64,000 nt of DNA from Sideroxydans sp. (GCA_016124455.1 WGNQ01000004.1:164683-228682), one strand, 5' to 3'. Positions 1 through 15,066 are shown, counted from the stretch's first letter. Translations and numbers: made by a program. Notes: generated by a model from the sequence alone, not told the origin.

Positions 1-1
1 G

Positions 2-310
2 CGCAATGCGCCGCCCATCGTGGCGTTCACTGCCGAAATGATCGAGCAGAGCCGCGAGCTTAAGGCGTTCCTGCGTACGCATCTGTATCGCCACTACCGT
101 GTCATGCGCATGAGCGCCAAGGCGCACCGCATCATCAGCGACCTGTTCCAGGCATTCATTGAAGACCGGCGACTGCTGCCGCCGCAGTTCCGGCTGCAAG
201 CCGAGAGTGACGGTCCGCGTGCCGTAGCCGATTACATTGCCGGCATGACTGACCGTTACGCCATCCGCGAGCATCGCCGCATTTTTGCGGTGGAAGAGAT
301 CCAGATCTGA
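2..310 (+). CDS. dgt: dGTP triphosphohydrolase, C-terminal fragment (5' end outside window)
   Basis: Open from the window edge; C-terminal sequence LRTHLYRHYRVMRMSAKAHRIISDLFQAF...LPP resembles the dGTPase C-terminus; sits upstream of gltB. Confidence 0.75.
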   Translation, partial: RNAPPIVAFTAEMIEQSRELKAFLRTHLYRHYRVMRMSAKAHRIISDLFQAFIEDRRLLPPQFRLQAESDGPRAVADYIAGMTDRYAIREHRRIFAVEEIQI

Positions 311-424
311 GGCCAGGCGCCTTGCCGCTGTTGCTGTTCGACCCGAGACAAGGTAACATTCCCGCCCTTTCGCTTTAGTTTTTTAATGACGGGCAGTGTG
401 GTTTTTATTGTTACCTAGGCCCGA

Positions 425-5106
<4,682 letters not shown>

Positions 5107-5107
<1 letters not shown>

Positions 5108-6570
5108 TGGGCAAGCCCACTGGGTTCATGGAATTCAAACGCATCAATGAAGGCTATACGCCGGTCAAGCAGCGTTTGAAGAATTACCAGGAATTTGTTG
5201 CACACCTGAGCGATACCCAGGCGTCGAAGCAGGGTGCGCGCTGCATGGATTGCGGCATTCCGTTCTGCACCAGCGGCTGTCCCGTGAATAACATCATTCC
5301 GGACTGGAACGACCTGGTGTATCACGGCAACTGGAAGCAGGCGCTGGATGTGCTGCATTCCACCAACAATTTCCCGGAAATCACCGGCCGTATCTGCCCG
5401 GCGCCCTGCGAAGCAGCCTGTACGCTGAACATCAACGACGACGCGGTGGGCATCAAGTCGATCGAGCACGCCATTATCGACAAGGGTGGCGAGAACGGCT
5501 GGGTCGTGCCGCAGCCTGCCGCGAAAAAGACGGGCAAGAAAGTGGCCGTGATTGGCTCCGGTCCTGCCGGCCTGGCTGCAGCGCAGCAACTCGCGCGTGC
5601 GGGCCACAGCGTGACGGTGTTCGAGAAGAACGACCGTATCGGCGGCCTGCTGCGCTACGGCATTCCCGACTTCAAGCTGGACAAGCGCCTGATCGACTGG
5701 CGCATGGCGCAATTGCAGGCCGAAGGCGTCAAATTCCAGACCGGCACCTTCATCGGCGATAAGGCGCCGGGTCAGGGTGTGGCCAACGATGCGAAAAAAA
5801 CGATCAAGCCGAAAGAACTGCTGAAGAAATTCGATGCCGCAATTCTGGCCGGTGGCTCGGAACAGCCGCGCGACCTGCAGGTGCCCGGGCGTGAATTGAA
5901 AGGCGTGCATTTCGCACTGGAATTCCTGATCCCGCAGAACAAGGACGTGGCGGGTGATGGCCGGAACCCGATCAATGCCAAGGGCAAGCATGTGGTGGTG
6001 ATCGGCGGCGGCGATACCGGCTCCGACTGCGTGGGCACGTCCAACCGTCACGGTGCAGCCTCGATCACCCAGATTGAAGTGATGCCGCGTCCGCCGGAAA
6101 TGGAAAACAGGCCGCTGACCTGGCCGAACTGGCCGCTCCGCCTGCGCACTTCCAGTTCGCACGATGAAGGCTGTACGCGCGACTGGGCGATCGCCACCAA
6201 GGAGTTTTCCGGCAAGAACGGCAAGCTCACCGGACTCAAGGCCGTACGCGTCGAATTCAAGGATGGCAAGCTGGTGGAGATCCCCGGCAGCGAGTTCGAA
6301 ATCAAGGCCGATCTGGTGTTCCTGGCCATGGGTTTCACCAACCCGTTGCAGCAGGTACTGGACGCATTCGGCGTGGACAAGGACGCACGCGGTAACGCCA
6401 GGGCAGGCACAGAGGGTACTGGCTGCTACCAGACCAGCGTGAAGAAAGTGTTTGCGGCGGGCGATATGCGCCGCGGGCAGTCGTTGGTGGTATGGGCGAT
6501 CCGTGAAGGCCGCCAGGCGGCGCGTGCGGTCGATGAATATCTGATGGGCAGCTCCGTGCTGCCGCGTTAA
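5107..6570 (+). CDS. gltD: Glutamate synthase small subunit
   Basis: [18 protein letters not shown] and [10 protein letters not shown] motifs; adjacent to gltB. Confidence 0.98.
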
Positions 6571-6582
6571 GCAGAAAGAACC

Positions 6583-7647
6583 ATGAACTTCAAACTCAAA
6601 AACGATACCTTCCTGCGTGCGTTGCTGCGCGAACCGACCGACTATACCCCAGTGTGGATGATGCGCCAGGCCGGGCGCTACCTGCCCGAATACTGCGCCA
6701 CGCGCAAACGTGCGGGCAGCTTCCTCGACCTGTGCAAATCGCCGGATATGGCGACCGAAGTCACACTGCAGCCGCTGGATCGTTTCCCGCTGGATGCGGC
6801 AATCCTGTTCTCGGATATCCTCACCGTGCCGGATGCGATGGGCCTGGGTCTGTATTTCGCCGAGGGCGAAGGCCCGAAATTCGAGCGCCCGCTGCGCGAC
6901 GAAGCCGCGATCAAGGCACTGCGTGTGCCTGACATCGGCAGCGAGCTGAAGTACGTTACCGATGCCGTGTCGCAGATACGCAAGGCGCTGGATGGCCGCG
7001 TGCCGCTGATCGGCTTTTCCGGCAGCCCGTGGACCCTGTCGTGCTATATGGTGGAAGGCGGCAGCAGCAGCGACTATGCGCGCGTCAAGACGCTGATGTA
7101 CAAAGAGCCGAAACTCATGCACCACATCCTCGAGGTGACAGCACAGGCGGTGACTGCCTACCTCAATGCGCAGATTGAGGCCGGGGCGCAGGCAGTGATG
7201 ATTTTCGATTCCTGGGGCGGCGCGTTGTCGCACGCCGCGTATCATGAATTTTCCCTGCCCTACATGCAGCGCATCGTGGCGGGCCTGATCAAGGAAAAGG
7301 ATGGCATGCGCATTCCCGCCGTGGTGTTTACCAAGGGCGGCGGGCTGTGGATAGAAAGCATTGCCGATATCGGCTGCGATGCGGTGGGCCTGGACTGGAC
7401 CATGGATATCGGCGTGGCGCGGCAGAAAGTGGGTCACAAGGTGGCGTTGCAGGGCAACCTCGATCCGGCAGTGCTGTTCTCCTCGCCTGAAGTGATTCGC
7501 AACGAAGTTGAGCGCATCCTGGCCAGCTATGGTTATGGCAGCGGCCATGTGTTCAATCTGGGACACGGCATTTCGCAATTTACCGACCCGGATAACGCGG
7601 CAGCGCTGGTACAGGCGGTGCGTGAACTCAGCCAGAAATACCACTGA
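6583..7647 (+). CDS. hemE: Uroporphyrinogen decarboxylase
   Basis: [15 protein letters not shown] signature, [17 protein letters not shown]. Confidence 0.98.
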   Translation: MNFKLKNDTFLRALLREPTDYTPVWMMRQAGRYLPEYCATRKRAGSFLDLCKSPDMATEVTLQPLDRFPLDAAILFSDILTVPDAMGLGLYFAEGEGPKFERPLRDEAAIKALRVPDIGSELKYVTDAVSQIRKALDGRVPLIGFSGSPWTLSCYMVEGGSSSDYARVKTLMYKEPKLMHHILEVTAQAVTAYLNAQIEAGAQAVMIFDSWGGALSHAAYHEFSLPYMQRIVAGLIKEKDGMRIPAVVFTKGGGLWIESIADIGCDAVGLDWTMDIGVARQKVGHKVALQGNLDPAVLFSSPEVIRNEVERILASYGYGSGHVFNLGHGISQFTDPDNAAALVQAVRELSQKYH

Positions 7648-7698
7648 AATCACTTGACAGGCGCGGGGTTATGCACAAGCCCTGCGTAAAATCCGGAG

Positions 7699-7730
7699 GC
7701 CGCGGGAAATTTTCCGCGGCTTTTGTTGTT
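7699..7730 (+). terminator. Rho-independent terminator downstream of hemE
   Basis: Perfect 7-bp stem GCCGCGG/CCGCGGC (7699-7705 / 7714-7720) followed by TTTTGTTGTTTT. Confidence 0.8.
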
Positions 7731-7833
7731 TTGGCGTAACATATTGTTTTTATTGGTATGCCGCACTGCCTGCAAAGTGAGCGAGAGTGCAAAACCGTAT
7801 ATATCGTTTGCAGTTAGGGTGGTTATTATGAAG

Positions 7834-7869
7834 TTACCCACATCGTTATCCACAGATAATGTGGACAAC
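7834..7869. promoter_or_regulatory. Cluster of three DnaA-box-like 9-mers
   Basis: TTACCCACA (7834-7842), TTATCCACA (7846-7854, matches consensus TTWTNCACA) and TGTGGACAA (7860-7868, reverse of TTGTCCACA). Confidence 0.55.
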
Positions 7870-7937
7870 AAAAAATAGGTAATCCGCTAAGCTGGTTAGC
7901 GTCGTTTCGCAGAAATTACAGGAGAAGCGTTTACTAA

Positions 7938-10115
7938 ATGCCTATTGTTCGCGTCGCCTTGGATGTGCCACTGACCACGCTGTTCGATTATGCAGTTGGG
8001 CATGCCGTGGACGCGTTGCCGGGGCAGCGCGTGCTGGTGCCGTTCGGGCGCAAACAGATGGTGGGCGTGGTGCTGGAGCAGGTGGAGGATTCGGCGCTGG
8101 ATGCCGCACGTATCAAGCCCGTCGTGCGGGTGCTGGATGAGGCGCCGTTGCTGCCTGCCGATGTGCTGGAGCTGTTGCGTTTCTGCAGTGAGTATTACCA
8201 TTACCCGCTCGGTGCTGTGGTCGTGGCGGCGTTGCCGGTCAGGCTGCGCAGTGCCGAACCGCTGGCGCGTCGCGAAGCGCAGCGCTATGCATTGACGCCT
8301 GCGGGCCAGGCATTGGCGATGGAGCAGATTCCCGGGCGCAAGATCGTACAGCGCCGCCTGCTCGCCGCCCTGCAGCAGGGCGTGCTGACCATCGCGCAAT
8401 TGCGCGCCCTGTCGCCGAGCGCACCGGCCGCATTGCAGGCAATGCGGGAGGCAGGCTGGGTGGAACCATGTGCGGTTGAAGCAGTGCCACCCGGGGTAGT
8501 TCTCCGTGATGCCCACACGCTGAATGCCGAACAGCAGCAGGCTGTGGATGCGGTTGCACAATCTTCCGGCTATGGTTGCTTCCTGCTGCACGGTATTACC
8601 GGCAGCGGCAAGACCGAGATCTATATGCACCTGATGCACCGCGTCCTGCAACGGGGTGGCCAGGTATTGTTGCTGGTACCGGAAATCAACCTGACGCCGC
8701 AACTGGAAAGTTACTTCAGCAGCCGCTTCCCGGATGTAGAGCTGGCCAGCCTGCACAGCGGGCTGGCAGAAGGCGTACGTGCGCAAAACTGGCTGCGTGC
8801 GCAATCCGGCCAGGCGCGTATCGTGCTCGGGACGCGGCTGGCCGTATTCGCGCCGTTGCCGCAGCTGAAACTGATCATTGTGGACGAAGAACACGACGCC
8901 TCGTTCAAGCAGCAGGACGGCCTGCGCTATTCGGCACGCGACGTGGCGATTTTCCGCGCCAACCAGCGCCGCTTGCCCATCGTGCTCGGCTCGGCCACGC
9001 CATCGCTGGAGAGTTACCACAATGCCCGGAGCGGGCGCTACCGGCTGTTGCAACTGACCGGGCGCGCGCATGCTGCGGCGCGTTTGCCCGATGTGCGTTG
9101 CATCAATACCAGCCACAGCATCCTGCATCACGGTATCAGCGAGCAGCTGCTTGCGGCGATACAGCAGCGCTTGCAGCGCGGCGAACAAAGCCTGATGTTC
9201 ATCAATCGCCGTGGTTATGCGCCGGTGCTGATGTGCACCGCCTGTGGCTGGCTATCAGGCTGTGCGCGTTGTGCAGGCAAGCTGGTGCTGCACTTGCAGG
9301 ACCGGCGGTTACGCTGCCATCACTGCGGTTACCAGACGCGCGTGCCGCATGCCTGCCCGGATTGCGGCAATGCCGACCTGCAGCCGGTCGGCATCGGTAC
9401 GCAACGTGTGGAAGAGGTGTTACAGGAACGTTTTCCTGAAGCGCGCATCTTGCGCGTGGATCGCGACAGTACGCGCAACAAGGGAACCTGGAATGCGATG
9501 CGCCAACAGATCAAGGACGAGGTGGTGGATATTCTGGTGGGCACCCAGATGCTGGCGAAAGGACATGATTTTCCCGGCCTCACGCTGGTCGGCGTGCTCA
9601 ACCCGGACGGTGCACTATACAGCAGCGATTTCCGTGCATCGGAAAAACTGTATGCGCAACTGGCGCAGGTGGCCGGCCGTGCCGGGCGTGCGGAACAGCC
9701 GGGCGAGGTGCTGATACAGACTGCCTTCCCCGATCATCTGCTGTTCCGTGCGTTACGCGAACACGATTATGCTGCCTATGCGCAGGTCCTGCTGGACGAG
9801 CGTCAGTCGGCGGGTTTCCCGCCGTTCGTCTATCAGGCCATGCTGCGTGCCGAGGGCAAGCAGGAAGCCGAGGTATATGCATTCCTGCAGCAGGCACGCG
9901 AGGCGGCCGTGGCATTGGCGCTGCCGGTGGAGGTCTATGGCGTGGTGCCCGCAGCCATGCCGCGCCGCGCCAACCACACCCGTGCGCAAATATTGGTGCA
10001 ATGTGACGCACGTAGAATGCTGCAGCAATTCTTGCAGGCATGGTGCCCGCAACTTGAGGCGTTGCCGGCGCGTAAACTGCGCTGGTCGGTGGACGTGGAT
10101 CCCCTGGATTTCTAA
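7938..10115 (+). CDS. priA: Primosomal protein N' (replication restart helicase PriA)
   Basis: GITGSGKTEIY Walker A, DEEHD, zinc-binding Cys pairs CTACGW...CARC...CHHC...CPDC, GTQMLAKGHDFP. Confidence 0.98.
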   Translation: MPIVRVALDVPLTTLFDYAVGHAVDALPGQRVLVPFGRKQMVGVVLEQVEDSALDAARIKPVVRVLDEAPLLPADVLELLRFCSEYYHYPLGAVVVAALPVRLRSAEPLARREAQRYALTPAGQALAMEQIPGRKIVQRRLLAALQQGVLTIAQLRALSPSAPAALQAMREAGWVEPCAVEAVPPGVVLRDAHTLNAEQQQAVDAVAQSSGYGCFLLHGITGSGKTEIYMHLMHRVLQRGGQVLLLVPEINLTPQLESYFSSRFPDVELASLHSGLAEGVRAQNWLRAQSGQARIVLGTRLAVFAPLPQLKLIIVDEEHDASFKQQDGLRYSARDVAIFRANQRRLPIVLGSATPSLESYHNARSGRYRLLQLTGRAHAAARLPDVRCINTSHSILHHGISEQLLAAIQQRLQRGEQSLMFINRRGYAPVLMCTACGWLSGCARCAGKLVLHLQDRRLRCHHCGYQTRVPHACPDCGNADLQPVGIGTQRVEEVLQERFPEARILRVDRDSTRNKGTWNAMRQQIKDEVVDILVGTQMLAKGHDFPGLTLVGVLNPDGALYSSDFRASEKLYAQLAQVAGRAGRAEQPGEVLIQTAFPDHLLFRALREHDYAAYAQVLLDERQSAGFPPFVYQAMLRAEGKQEAEVYAFLQQAREAAVALALPVEVYGVVPAAMPRRANHTRAQILVQCDARRMLQQFLQAWCPQLEALPARKLRWSVDVDPLDF

Positions 10116-10126
10116 AAGGGGGGTGT

Positions 10127-10145
10127 CCCCATACCCCTTATGGGG
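10127..10145. promoter_or_regulatory. Hairpin/palindrome in the priA-petA intergenic region
   Basis: CCCCATA-ccct(t)-TATGGGG inverted repeat just after the priA stop codon. Confidence 0.4.
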
Positions 10146-10219
10146 GGATTGACCACAATGAAGTTGGGTATAGACTCTCGAAAAATCCGAAATGCACTTA
10201 ACTAAAAAGGGAGGTACAG

Positions 10220-10735
10220 ATGTCAGGCAGCGACACGATAGACAACCCGGAACGCCGTAATTTCCTGGGCAAGATCACCACAGTGGCAGGCGTGACCGGA
10301 GCAGCCGCAGCCTGCTGGCCTTTCGTCAACAGCATGAACCCGAGTTCGGATGTGCTGGCCAAGGCCACCACCGAAGTCGACCTCAGCAACATTCCTCCCG
10401 GTGGCGAACACTCCGTGGCGTGGCAGGGCAAGCCGGTGTTTGTGGTGCACCGCACGCCGGAGCAGATCAAGAATGCAGAGTCCTCCAACGGCTCCATCGA
10501 TCCGGAAGCCGACAGCAAGCGCGTACTCAAGCCGGAGTGGCTGGTGGTGGTCGGCATCTGTACCCACCTCGGCTGCGTGCCCAACCGTGATCCGGAAGGC
10601 GGTTGGCTGTGCCCCTGCCATGGCAGCATGTACGATGCCAGCGGCCGCGTGATCCGCGGGCCGGCGCCCAAGAATCTGGAAGTGCCGACCTACAGCTTTG
10701 TCAGCGACAACAAAATCCTCATCGGAAAAGCTTAA
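10220..10735 (+). CDS. petA: Ubiquinol-cytochrome c reductase Rieske iron-sulfur subunit
   Basis: CTHLGC and CPCHGS Rieske motifs, Tat-like N-terminus RRNFLGK; upstream of cytochrome b. Confidence 0.98.
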   Translation: MSGSDTIDNPERRNFLGKITTVAGVTGAAAACWPFVNSMNPSSDVLAKATTEVDLSNIPPGGEHSVAWQGKPVFVVHRTPEQIKNAESSNGSIDPEADSKRVLKPEWLVVVGICTHLGCVPNRDPEGGWLCPCHGSMYDASGRVIRGPAPKNLEVPTYSFVSDNKILIGKA

Positions 10736-10744
10736 GGGGGCATC

Positions 10745-11956
10745 ATGTTCAATCGAATGATTTCATGGATAGACCAGCGTTTCCCACTCACCTCTTTCGT
10801 CAAGCATGACCTTACCGGCTACCCGACGCCGCGCAACCTGAGCTACTGGTGGAACTTCGGTTTCCTCGCCGGCTTCGTGCTCGTGCTGCAGCTGGCGACC
10901 GGGATTTTCCTGGCGATGCACTACAAGGCCGACTCGGGCATGGCGTTCGACTCGATCCAGCACATCATGCGCGACGTGAATTACGGCTGGCTGCTGCGTT
11001 ACCTGCACGCTACCGGCGCCTCGGCATTCTTTGTGGTGGTGTATGTGCACATGGCACGTACGCTGTATTACGGCTCCTACCGCAAGCCGCGCGAGCTGCT
11101 GTGGTGGACCGGCCAGGGATTGCTGCTGCTGCTGATGGCGATTTCCTTCATGGGCTACCTGCTGCCATGGGGACAGATGTCGTACTGGGGCGCGGCGGTG
11201 ATTACCAATCTGTTCCGCGCCACGCCGTTCATCGGTGACCAGGTGGTGATCTGGCTGCGCGGCGATTACGGCGTAGGCGATGCCACCCTGACCCGTTTCT
11301 TTGCGCTGCACTACCTGTTCCCGTTCATTATCGTGGGCGGCGTGGTGATCCACCTGATCGCGCTGCACACCGTAAAGAGCAGCAATCCTTCCGGCATCAA
11401 TCTGGCGGACAAGGACAACATCCCGTTCCACCCGTATTTCACGATCAAGGACATGTTCGGGCTGGGCGTTTACCTGCTGGTCTTCTTCGTGTTCGTGTTC
11501 TTCTTCCCCAACGCCTTCATCGAGGCGGCCAACAACATCCCGGCCAACCCGATGCAGACGCCTCCGCACATCGTGCCGGAATGGTACTTCCTGCCGTTCT
11601 ACGCCATCCTGCGTTCGGTGCCTGACCTGATCGGAGGCGTGGTGGCGATGGGGCTGTCGGTGATGATTTTCGCCGCCATGCCGTATATGGATCGTTCGCG
11701 CATACCGGGCGGTGCGCATTACCGGCCGCTGTATCGTCTCCAGTTCTACATATTCATCATCGCCATCTTCGTGCTCGGCTATGTCGGTTCGCAACCGGTG
11801 ACCGACAACATCGTGCTGCTCGGCCGCGGCGCTACGCTGGTTTATTTTGCCTGCTTCCTGTTCCTGCCGATCATTTCGAAAGTGGAGGAACGTATGCTGC
11901 TCAAGCGCGGGTTGCCGCCCGCGGTGCGTGCCATGGTGGAAGGAGAAAAAGCATGA
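10745..11956 (+). CDS. petB: Cytochrome b (bc1 complex)
   Basis: Multi-TM protein with GYLLPWGQMSYWGA and PEWYFLPFYAILR. Confidence 0.98.
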   Translation: MFNRMISWIDQRFPLTSFVKHDLTGYPTPRNLSYWWNFGFLAGFVLVLQLATGIFLAMHYKADSGMAFDSIQHIMRDVNYGWLLRYLHATGASAFFVVVYVHMARTLYYGSYRKPRELLWWTGQGLLLLLMAISFMGYLLPWGQMSYWGAAVITNLFRATPFIGDQVVIWLRGDYGVGDATLTRFFALHYLFPFIIVGGVVIHLIALHTVKSSNPSGINLADKDNIPFHPYFTIKDMFGLGVYLLVFFVFVFFFPNAFIEAANNIPANPMQTPPHIVPEWYFLPFYAILRSVPDLIGGVVAMGLSVMIFAAMPYMDRSRIPGGAHYRPLYRLQFYIFIIAIFVLGYVGSQPVTDNIVLLGRGATLVYFACFLFLPIISKVEERMLLKRGLPPAVRAMVEGEKA

Positions 11957-12630
11957 TTAACCATCGTTCATCGAAGCGCTTCTGCCTGGTATTGCTGCTG
12001 GGACTGTTGCCGCTGTTTGCCAATGCCAGTGAGGAAAAGCTCGACGAGAGCCCGATCCCGACCGACCGCGCATCGATCCAGCGCGGTGCGGAAGAGGTGG
12101 TGACTACCTGCGGCGGCTGCCATGGCCTCAAGTACGTCAAGTACAGCGATCTGCTTACCCTGGGTTTCGCCAAGGACAAGGTGGACGGCTGGCGCGGTCC
12201 GTTGCCGCTGGATGCGGCCCTCAAACCGCAGATGTCGGCAGACGATGCCACGGCATCTTTCGGGGTGGCGCCGCCAGACCTGAGCCTGATGGCGGCGGCC
12301 CGCGAAGGCGGCGGACACTACCTGTACAGCTACCTGACCGGCTATCACATAAACGACAAGGGCGAGCTGACCAACAGCGTGTTTCCGGTTACGCGCATGC
12401 CGGATGTGCTGGGTCTGTCCGGCATCACCGACCCGAAACAGCGTGCCGAGATGGAGGAGAAGGCCAAGGACGTCAGCGCGTTCCTGATCTGGGCGGCCGA
12501 TCCGCATGCACAGGAGCGCAAGCACCTGGGCTATTACGTCCTGGCCTATGTGTTCGTGATGACCATTCTGCTGTTCCTGTGGAAGAAACAGATCTGGCAC
12601 GACATCGACCGTCAGCCCAAGATCGAGTAA
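11953..12630 (+). CDS. petC: Cytochrome c1
   Basis: CGGCH heme motif, C-terminal TM helix, overlaps the petB stop. Confidence 0.96.
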   Translation: MINHRSSKRFCLVLLLGLLPLFANASEEKLDESPIPTDRASIQRGAEEVVTTCGGCHGLKYVKYSDLLTLGFAKDKVDGWRGPLPLDAALKPQMSADDATASFGVAPPDLSLMAAAREGGGHYLYSYLTGYHINDKGELTNSVFPVTRMPDVLGLSGITDPKQRAEMEEKAKDVSAFLIWAADPHAQERKHLGYYVLAYVFVMTILLFLWKKQIWHDIDRQPKIE

Positions 12631-12674
12631 CGCCGCACCCGGGGGCGGATCAAACTGCCCCGTGTTATGCTGTA

Positions 12675-12705
12675 GCGGCTCCTGCGGGAGCCGCCTGCTT
12701 TTGTG
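12675..12705 (+). terminator. Putative terminator after the petABC operon
   Basis: GCGGCTCC-tgcg-GGAGCCGC (12675-12682 / 12687-12694) followed by CTGCTTTTG. Confidence 0.65.
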
Positions 12706-12735
12706 GCGCACCCAACATTTTTCAAGGCCAGCCGC

Positions 12736-14148
12736 ATGACCGAAACCTCTGCTTTTATCAGCCAGCTGCGCGTTGCCGTCGGTGCCGAGAATGTGCTGAC
12801 CGGCGAAGCCGCTACGCCGTATTGCAGGGACTGGCGCGGGCGTTATGCGGGCACTGCGCTGGCGGTGCTGCTGCCGGGCAATACCCGGCAGGTGTCAGAC
12901 GCGGTGCGGCTGTGTGCCGAACATAAAATCGCCATGGTACCGCAAGGCGGCAACACCAGCCTGTGCGGCGCGTCAGTGCCGCTGGCGGGCGAGTTGCCGC
13001 AAGTCGTTATCAGCTTGTCGCGCCTGAATCGCATCCGCCATGTCGATGCCATCAACTACACCATGACCGTCGAGGCCGGTTGCAAACTCGCCAGCCTGTA
13101 CCAGGCGGCGGAACAGGCAAACCGGCTGTTCCCGCTCGGCCTGACTGCGATCGCGCCGCACTGCGAGATCGGCGGCAACATTTCCACCAATGCCGGCGGC
13201 GTTGGCGTGCTGCGCTACGGCAGCGCGCGCGACCTCGTGCTGGGGCTGGAAGTGGTATTGCCGGACGGCCGTATCTGGGAAGGCCTGCGCAGCCTGCGCA
13301 AGGATAATACCGGCTATGACCTCAAGCATTTGTTCATCGGTGCGGAGGGTACGCTGGGCATCATTACCGCCGCCGTGCTGAAACTCTTCCCGCGTCCGCA
13401 ATCGACTGCTACGGCCTGCATCGCGGTGCGCGACCCGGAGGCCGCCGTCGAGTTGCTGGCCTACCTGCGCGCGAATTGCGGCGACACCCTCGGCGCCTTC
13501 GAACTGATCTCGCGTTCCTGCCTCGACCTGGTGTTCAAGCATATTCCGGGGACCCGCGAGCCGTTCGCCAGCAGGCACGAATGGCTCGTCATCACCCAGC
13601 TCGGCAACGTGTTGCCGGAACCGCTGGATGCGGCACTGAGCGCTGCACTGGAGGAATTCGACGACGGGGTGGTGGAATACACGGTTACCGCCGATCCGGC
13701 GCAGGCGGAGGCCTGGTGGAAATTGCGCAAGAGCATCAGTGATGCGCAGAAGATCGAAGGTATCAGCATCAAGCACGATGTATCGGTGCCGGTCAGCCTT
13801 GTTGCGCAATTCATCGCGCAGGCCAGTGCCGCCCTGGGCAGCGCCTATCCCGGCATCCGCATTGTCGCTTTCGGCCACATGGGCGACGGCAATATCCATT
13901 ACAACGCCTCGATGCCCGAGGCCGGGCAGAACAAGGCATTCATCGAGCAGCACGAGCACGCGATCAATCGCATCGTGTACGAAGTGGTGGCGAAACTCGA
14001 CGGCAGCATCAGCGCCGAACACGGGCTGGGCCAGCTCAAGCGCGATGAAATCACCCGCTACAAGAGTGCGCTGGAAATCGAGCTAATGCGCAGCATCAAG
14101 CACACGCTCGACCCGTACGCGCTGATGAATCCGGGTAAAGTGGTATAG
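12736..14148 (+). CDS. FAD-binding oxidoreductase (GlcD/D-2-hydroxyacid dehydrogenase type)
   Basis: PQGGNTSLCG, NISTNAGGVGVLRYG and GEHGLGQ-like (SAEHGLGQLK) motifs of the FAD-binding-4/FAD-oxidase C family. Confidence 0.9.
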   Translation: MTETSAFISQLRVAVGAENVLTGEAATPYCRDWRGRYAGTALAVLLPGNTRQVSDAVRLCAEHKIAMVPQGGNTSLCGASVPLAGELPQVVISLSRLNRIRHVDAINYTMTVEAGCKLASLYQAAEQANRLFPLGLTAIAPHCEIGGNISTNAGGVGVLRYGSARDLVLGLEVVLPDGRIWEGLRSLRKDNTGYDLKHLFIGAEGTLGIITAAVLKLFPRPQSTATACIAVRDPEAAVELLAYLRANCGDTLGAFELISRSCLDLVFKHIPGTREPFASRHEWLVITQLGNVLPEPLDAALSAALEEFDDGVVEYTVTADPAQAEAWWKLRKSISDAQKIEGISIKHDVSVPVSLVAQFIAQASAALGSAYPGIRIVAFGHMGDGNIHYNASMPEAGQNKAFIEQHEHAINRIVYEVVAKLDGSISAEHGLGQLKRDEITRYKSALEIELMRSIKHTLDPYALMNPGKVV

Positions 14149-14205
14149 CCGGATACGGGCGGTCGCCCGTTCCGGATGTTCAACCAAGGTGGGGGAGTAC
14201 GGCAT

Positions 14206-15021
14206 ATGGCGAGTCAACCCGATATCACCAACATGGCATTATTCTGCGATTTCGAGAACGTTGCGCTGGGCGTGCGCGATGCCCGGTATGCACAGTTCGA
14301 CATCAGGAAAGTGCTCGAGCGCCTGCTGCTCAAGGGCAGCATCGTGGTCAAGAAAGCCTATTGCGACTGGGAGCGCTACAAGGAATTCAAGGGCACCATG
14401 CACGAGGCGGCGTTCGAGCTGATCGAGATTCCGCACGTGCGCCAGTCGGGCAAGAACTCGGCGGATATCCGCATGGTGGTGGATGCGCTAGACCTCTGTT
14501 ATACCAAGGCCCATGTCGACACTTTTGTGATTATCAGCGGCGACTCGGATTTCTCGCCGCTGGTTTCCAAGCTGCGCGAGAACAACAAATACGTGATCGG
14601 CATCGGCGTAAAGGATTCGACCTCCGATTTGCTGAGTGCGAATTGCGATGAGTTTATTTTCTACGATGACCTGGTACGCGAACAGGAAACGAAGAAAAAA
14701 CAGGCTGTCAAAAAATCGCCGGCCAAATCCGCCGCCAGGCCCGCCGAGGCCCGGGGCGGAGAAGACAAGCGGCAGGAAGCGCTGGAGTTCCTGGTGGAGA
14801 CTGTCGAGGGCCTGATTTCCGAGCGCGGTTCCGACGAGAAAATCTGGGGGTCGATGGTCAAGTCCACGATGCAGCGGCGCAGGCCGGGCTTTACCGAATC
14901 GTCCTATGGCTATCGCTCGTTCAAGGAGCTGGTAGAGGATGCGCAGAAGAACAAGCTGCTCGCGGTAGTGCGCGATGAAAAGTCGGGACAGTACACGATT
15001 CGGTTGACAGCGGTTGACTAG
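14206..15021 (+). CDS. NYN-domain (LabA/DUF88-like) protein with C-terminal OST-HTH/LOTUS-like domain
   Basis: ALFCDFENVALGVRD... KNSADIRMVVDAL...DTFVIISGDSDFSPLVSKLRE (PIN-like NYN); Lys/Ala-rich linker; C-terminal EKIWGSMVKSTMQRRRPGFTESSYGYRSFKELVEDAQ. Confidence 0.85.
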   Translation: MASQPDITNMALFCDFENVALGVRDARYAQFDIRKVLERLLLKGSIVVKKAYCDWERYKEFKGTMHEAAFELIEIPHVRQSGKNSADIRMVVDALDLCYTKAHVDTFVIISGDSDFSPLVSKLRENNKYVIGIGVKDSTSDLLSANCDEFIFYDDLVREQETKKKQAVKKSPAKSAARPAEARGGEDKRQEALEFLVETVEGLISERGSDEKIWGSMVKSTMQRRRPGFTESSYGYRSFKELVEDAQKNKLLAVVRDEKSGQYTIRLTAVD

Positions 15022-15046
15022 GAGGCGTGATTTACAGATGGCAGCT

Positions 15047-15066
15047 TTGTCCCAGTAGCGGACATT
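15047..15066 (+). repeat. Imperfect direct repeat, copy 1
   Basis: TTGTCCCAGTAGCGGACATT; 18/20 identical to 15441-15460. Confidence 0.5.
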
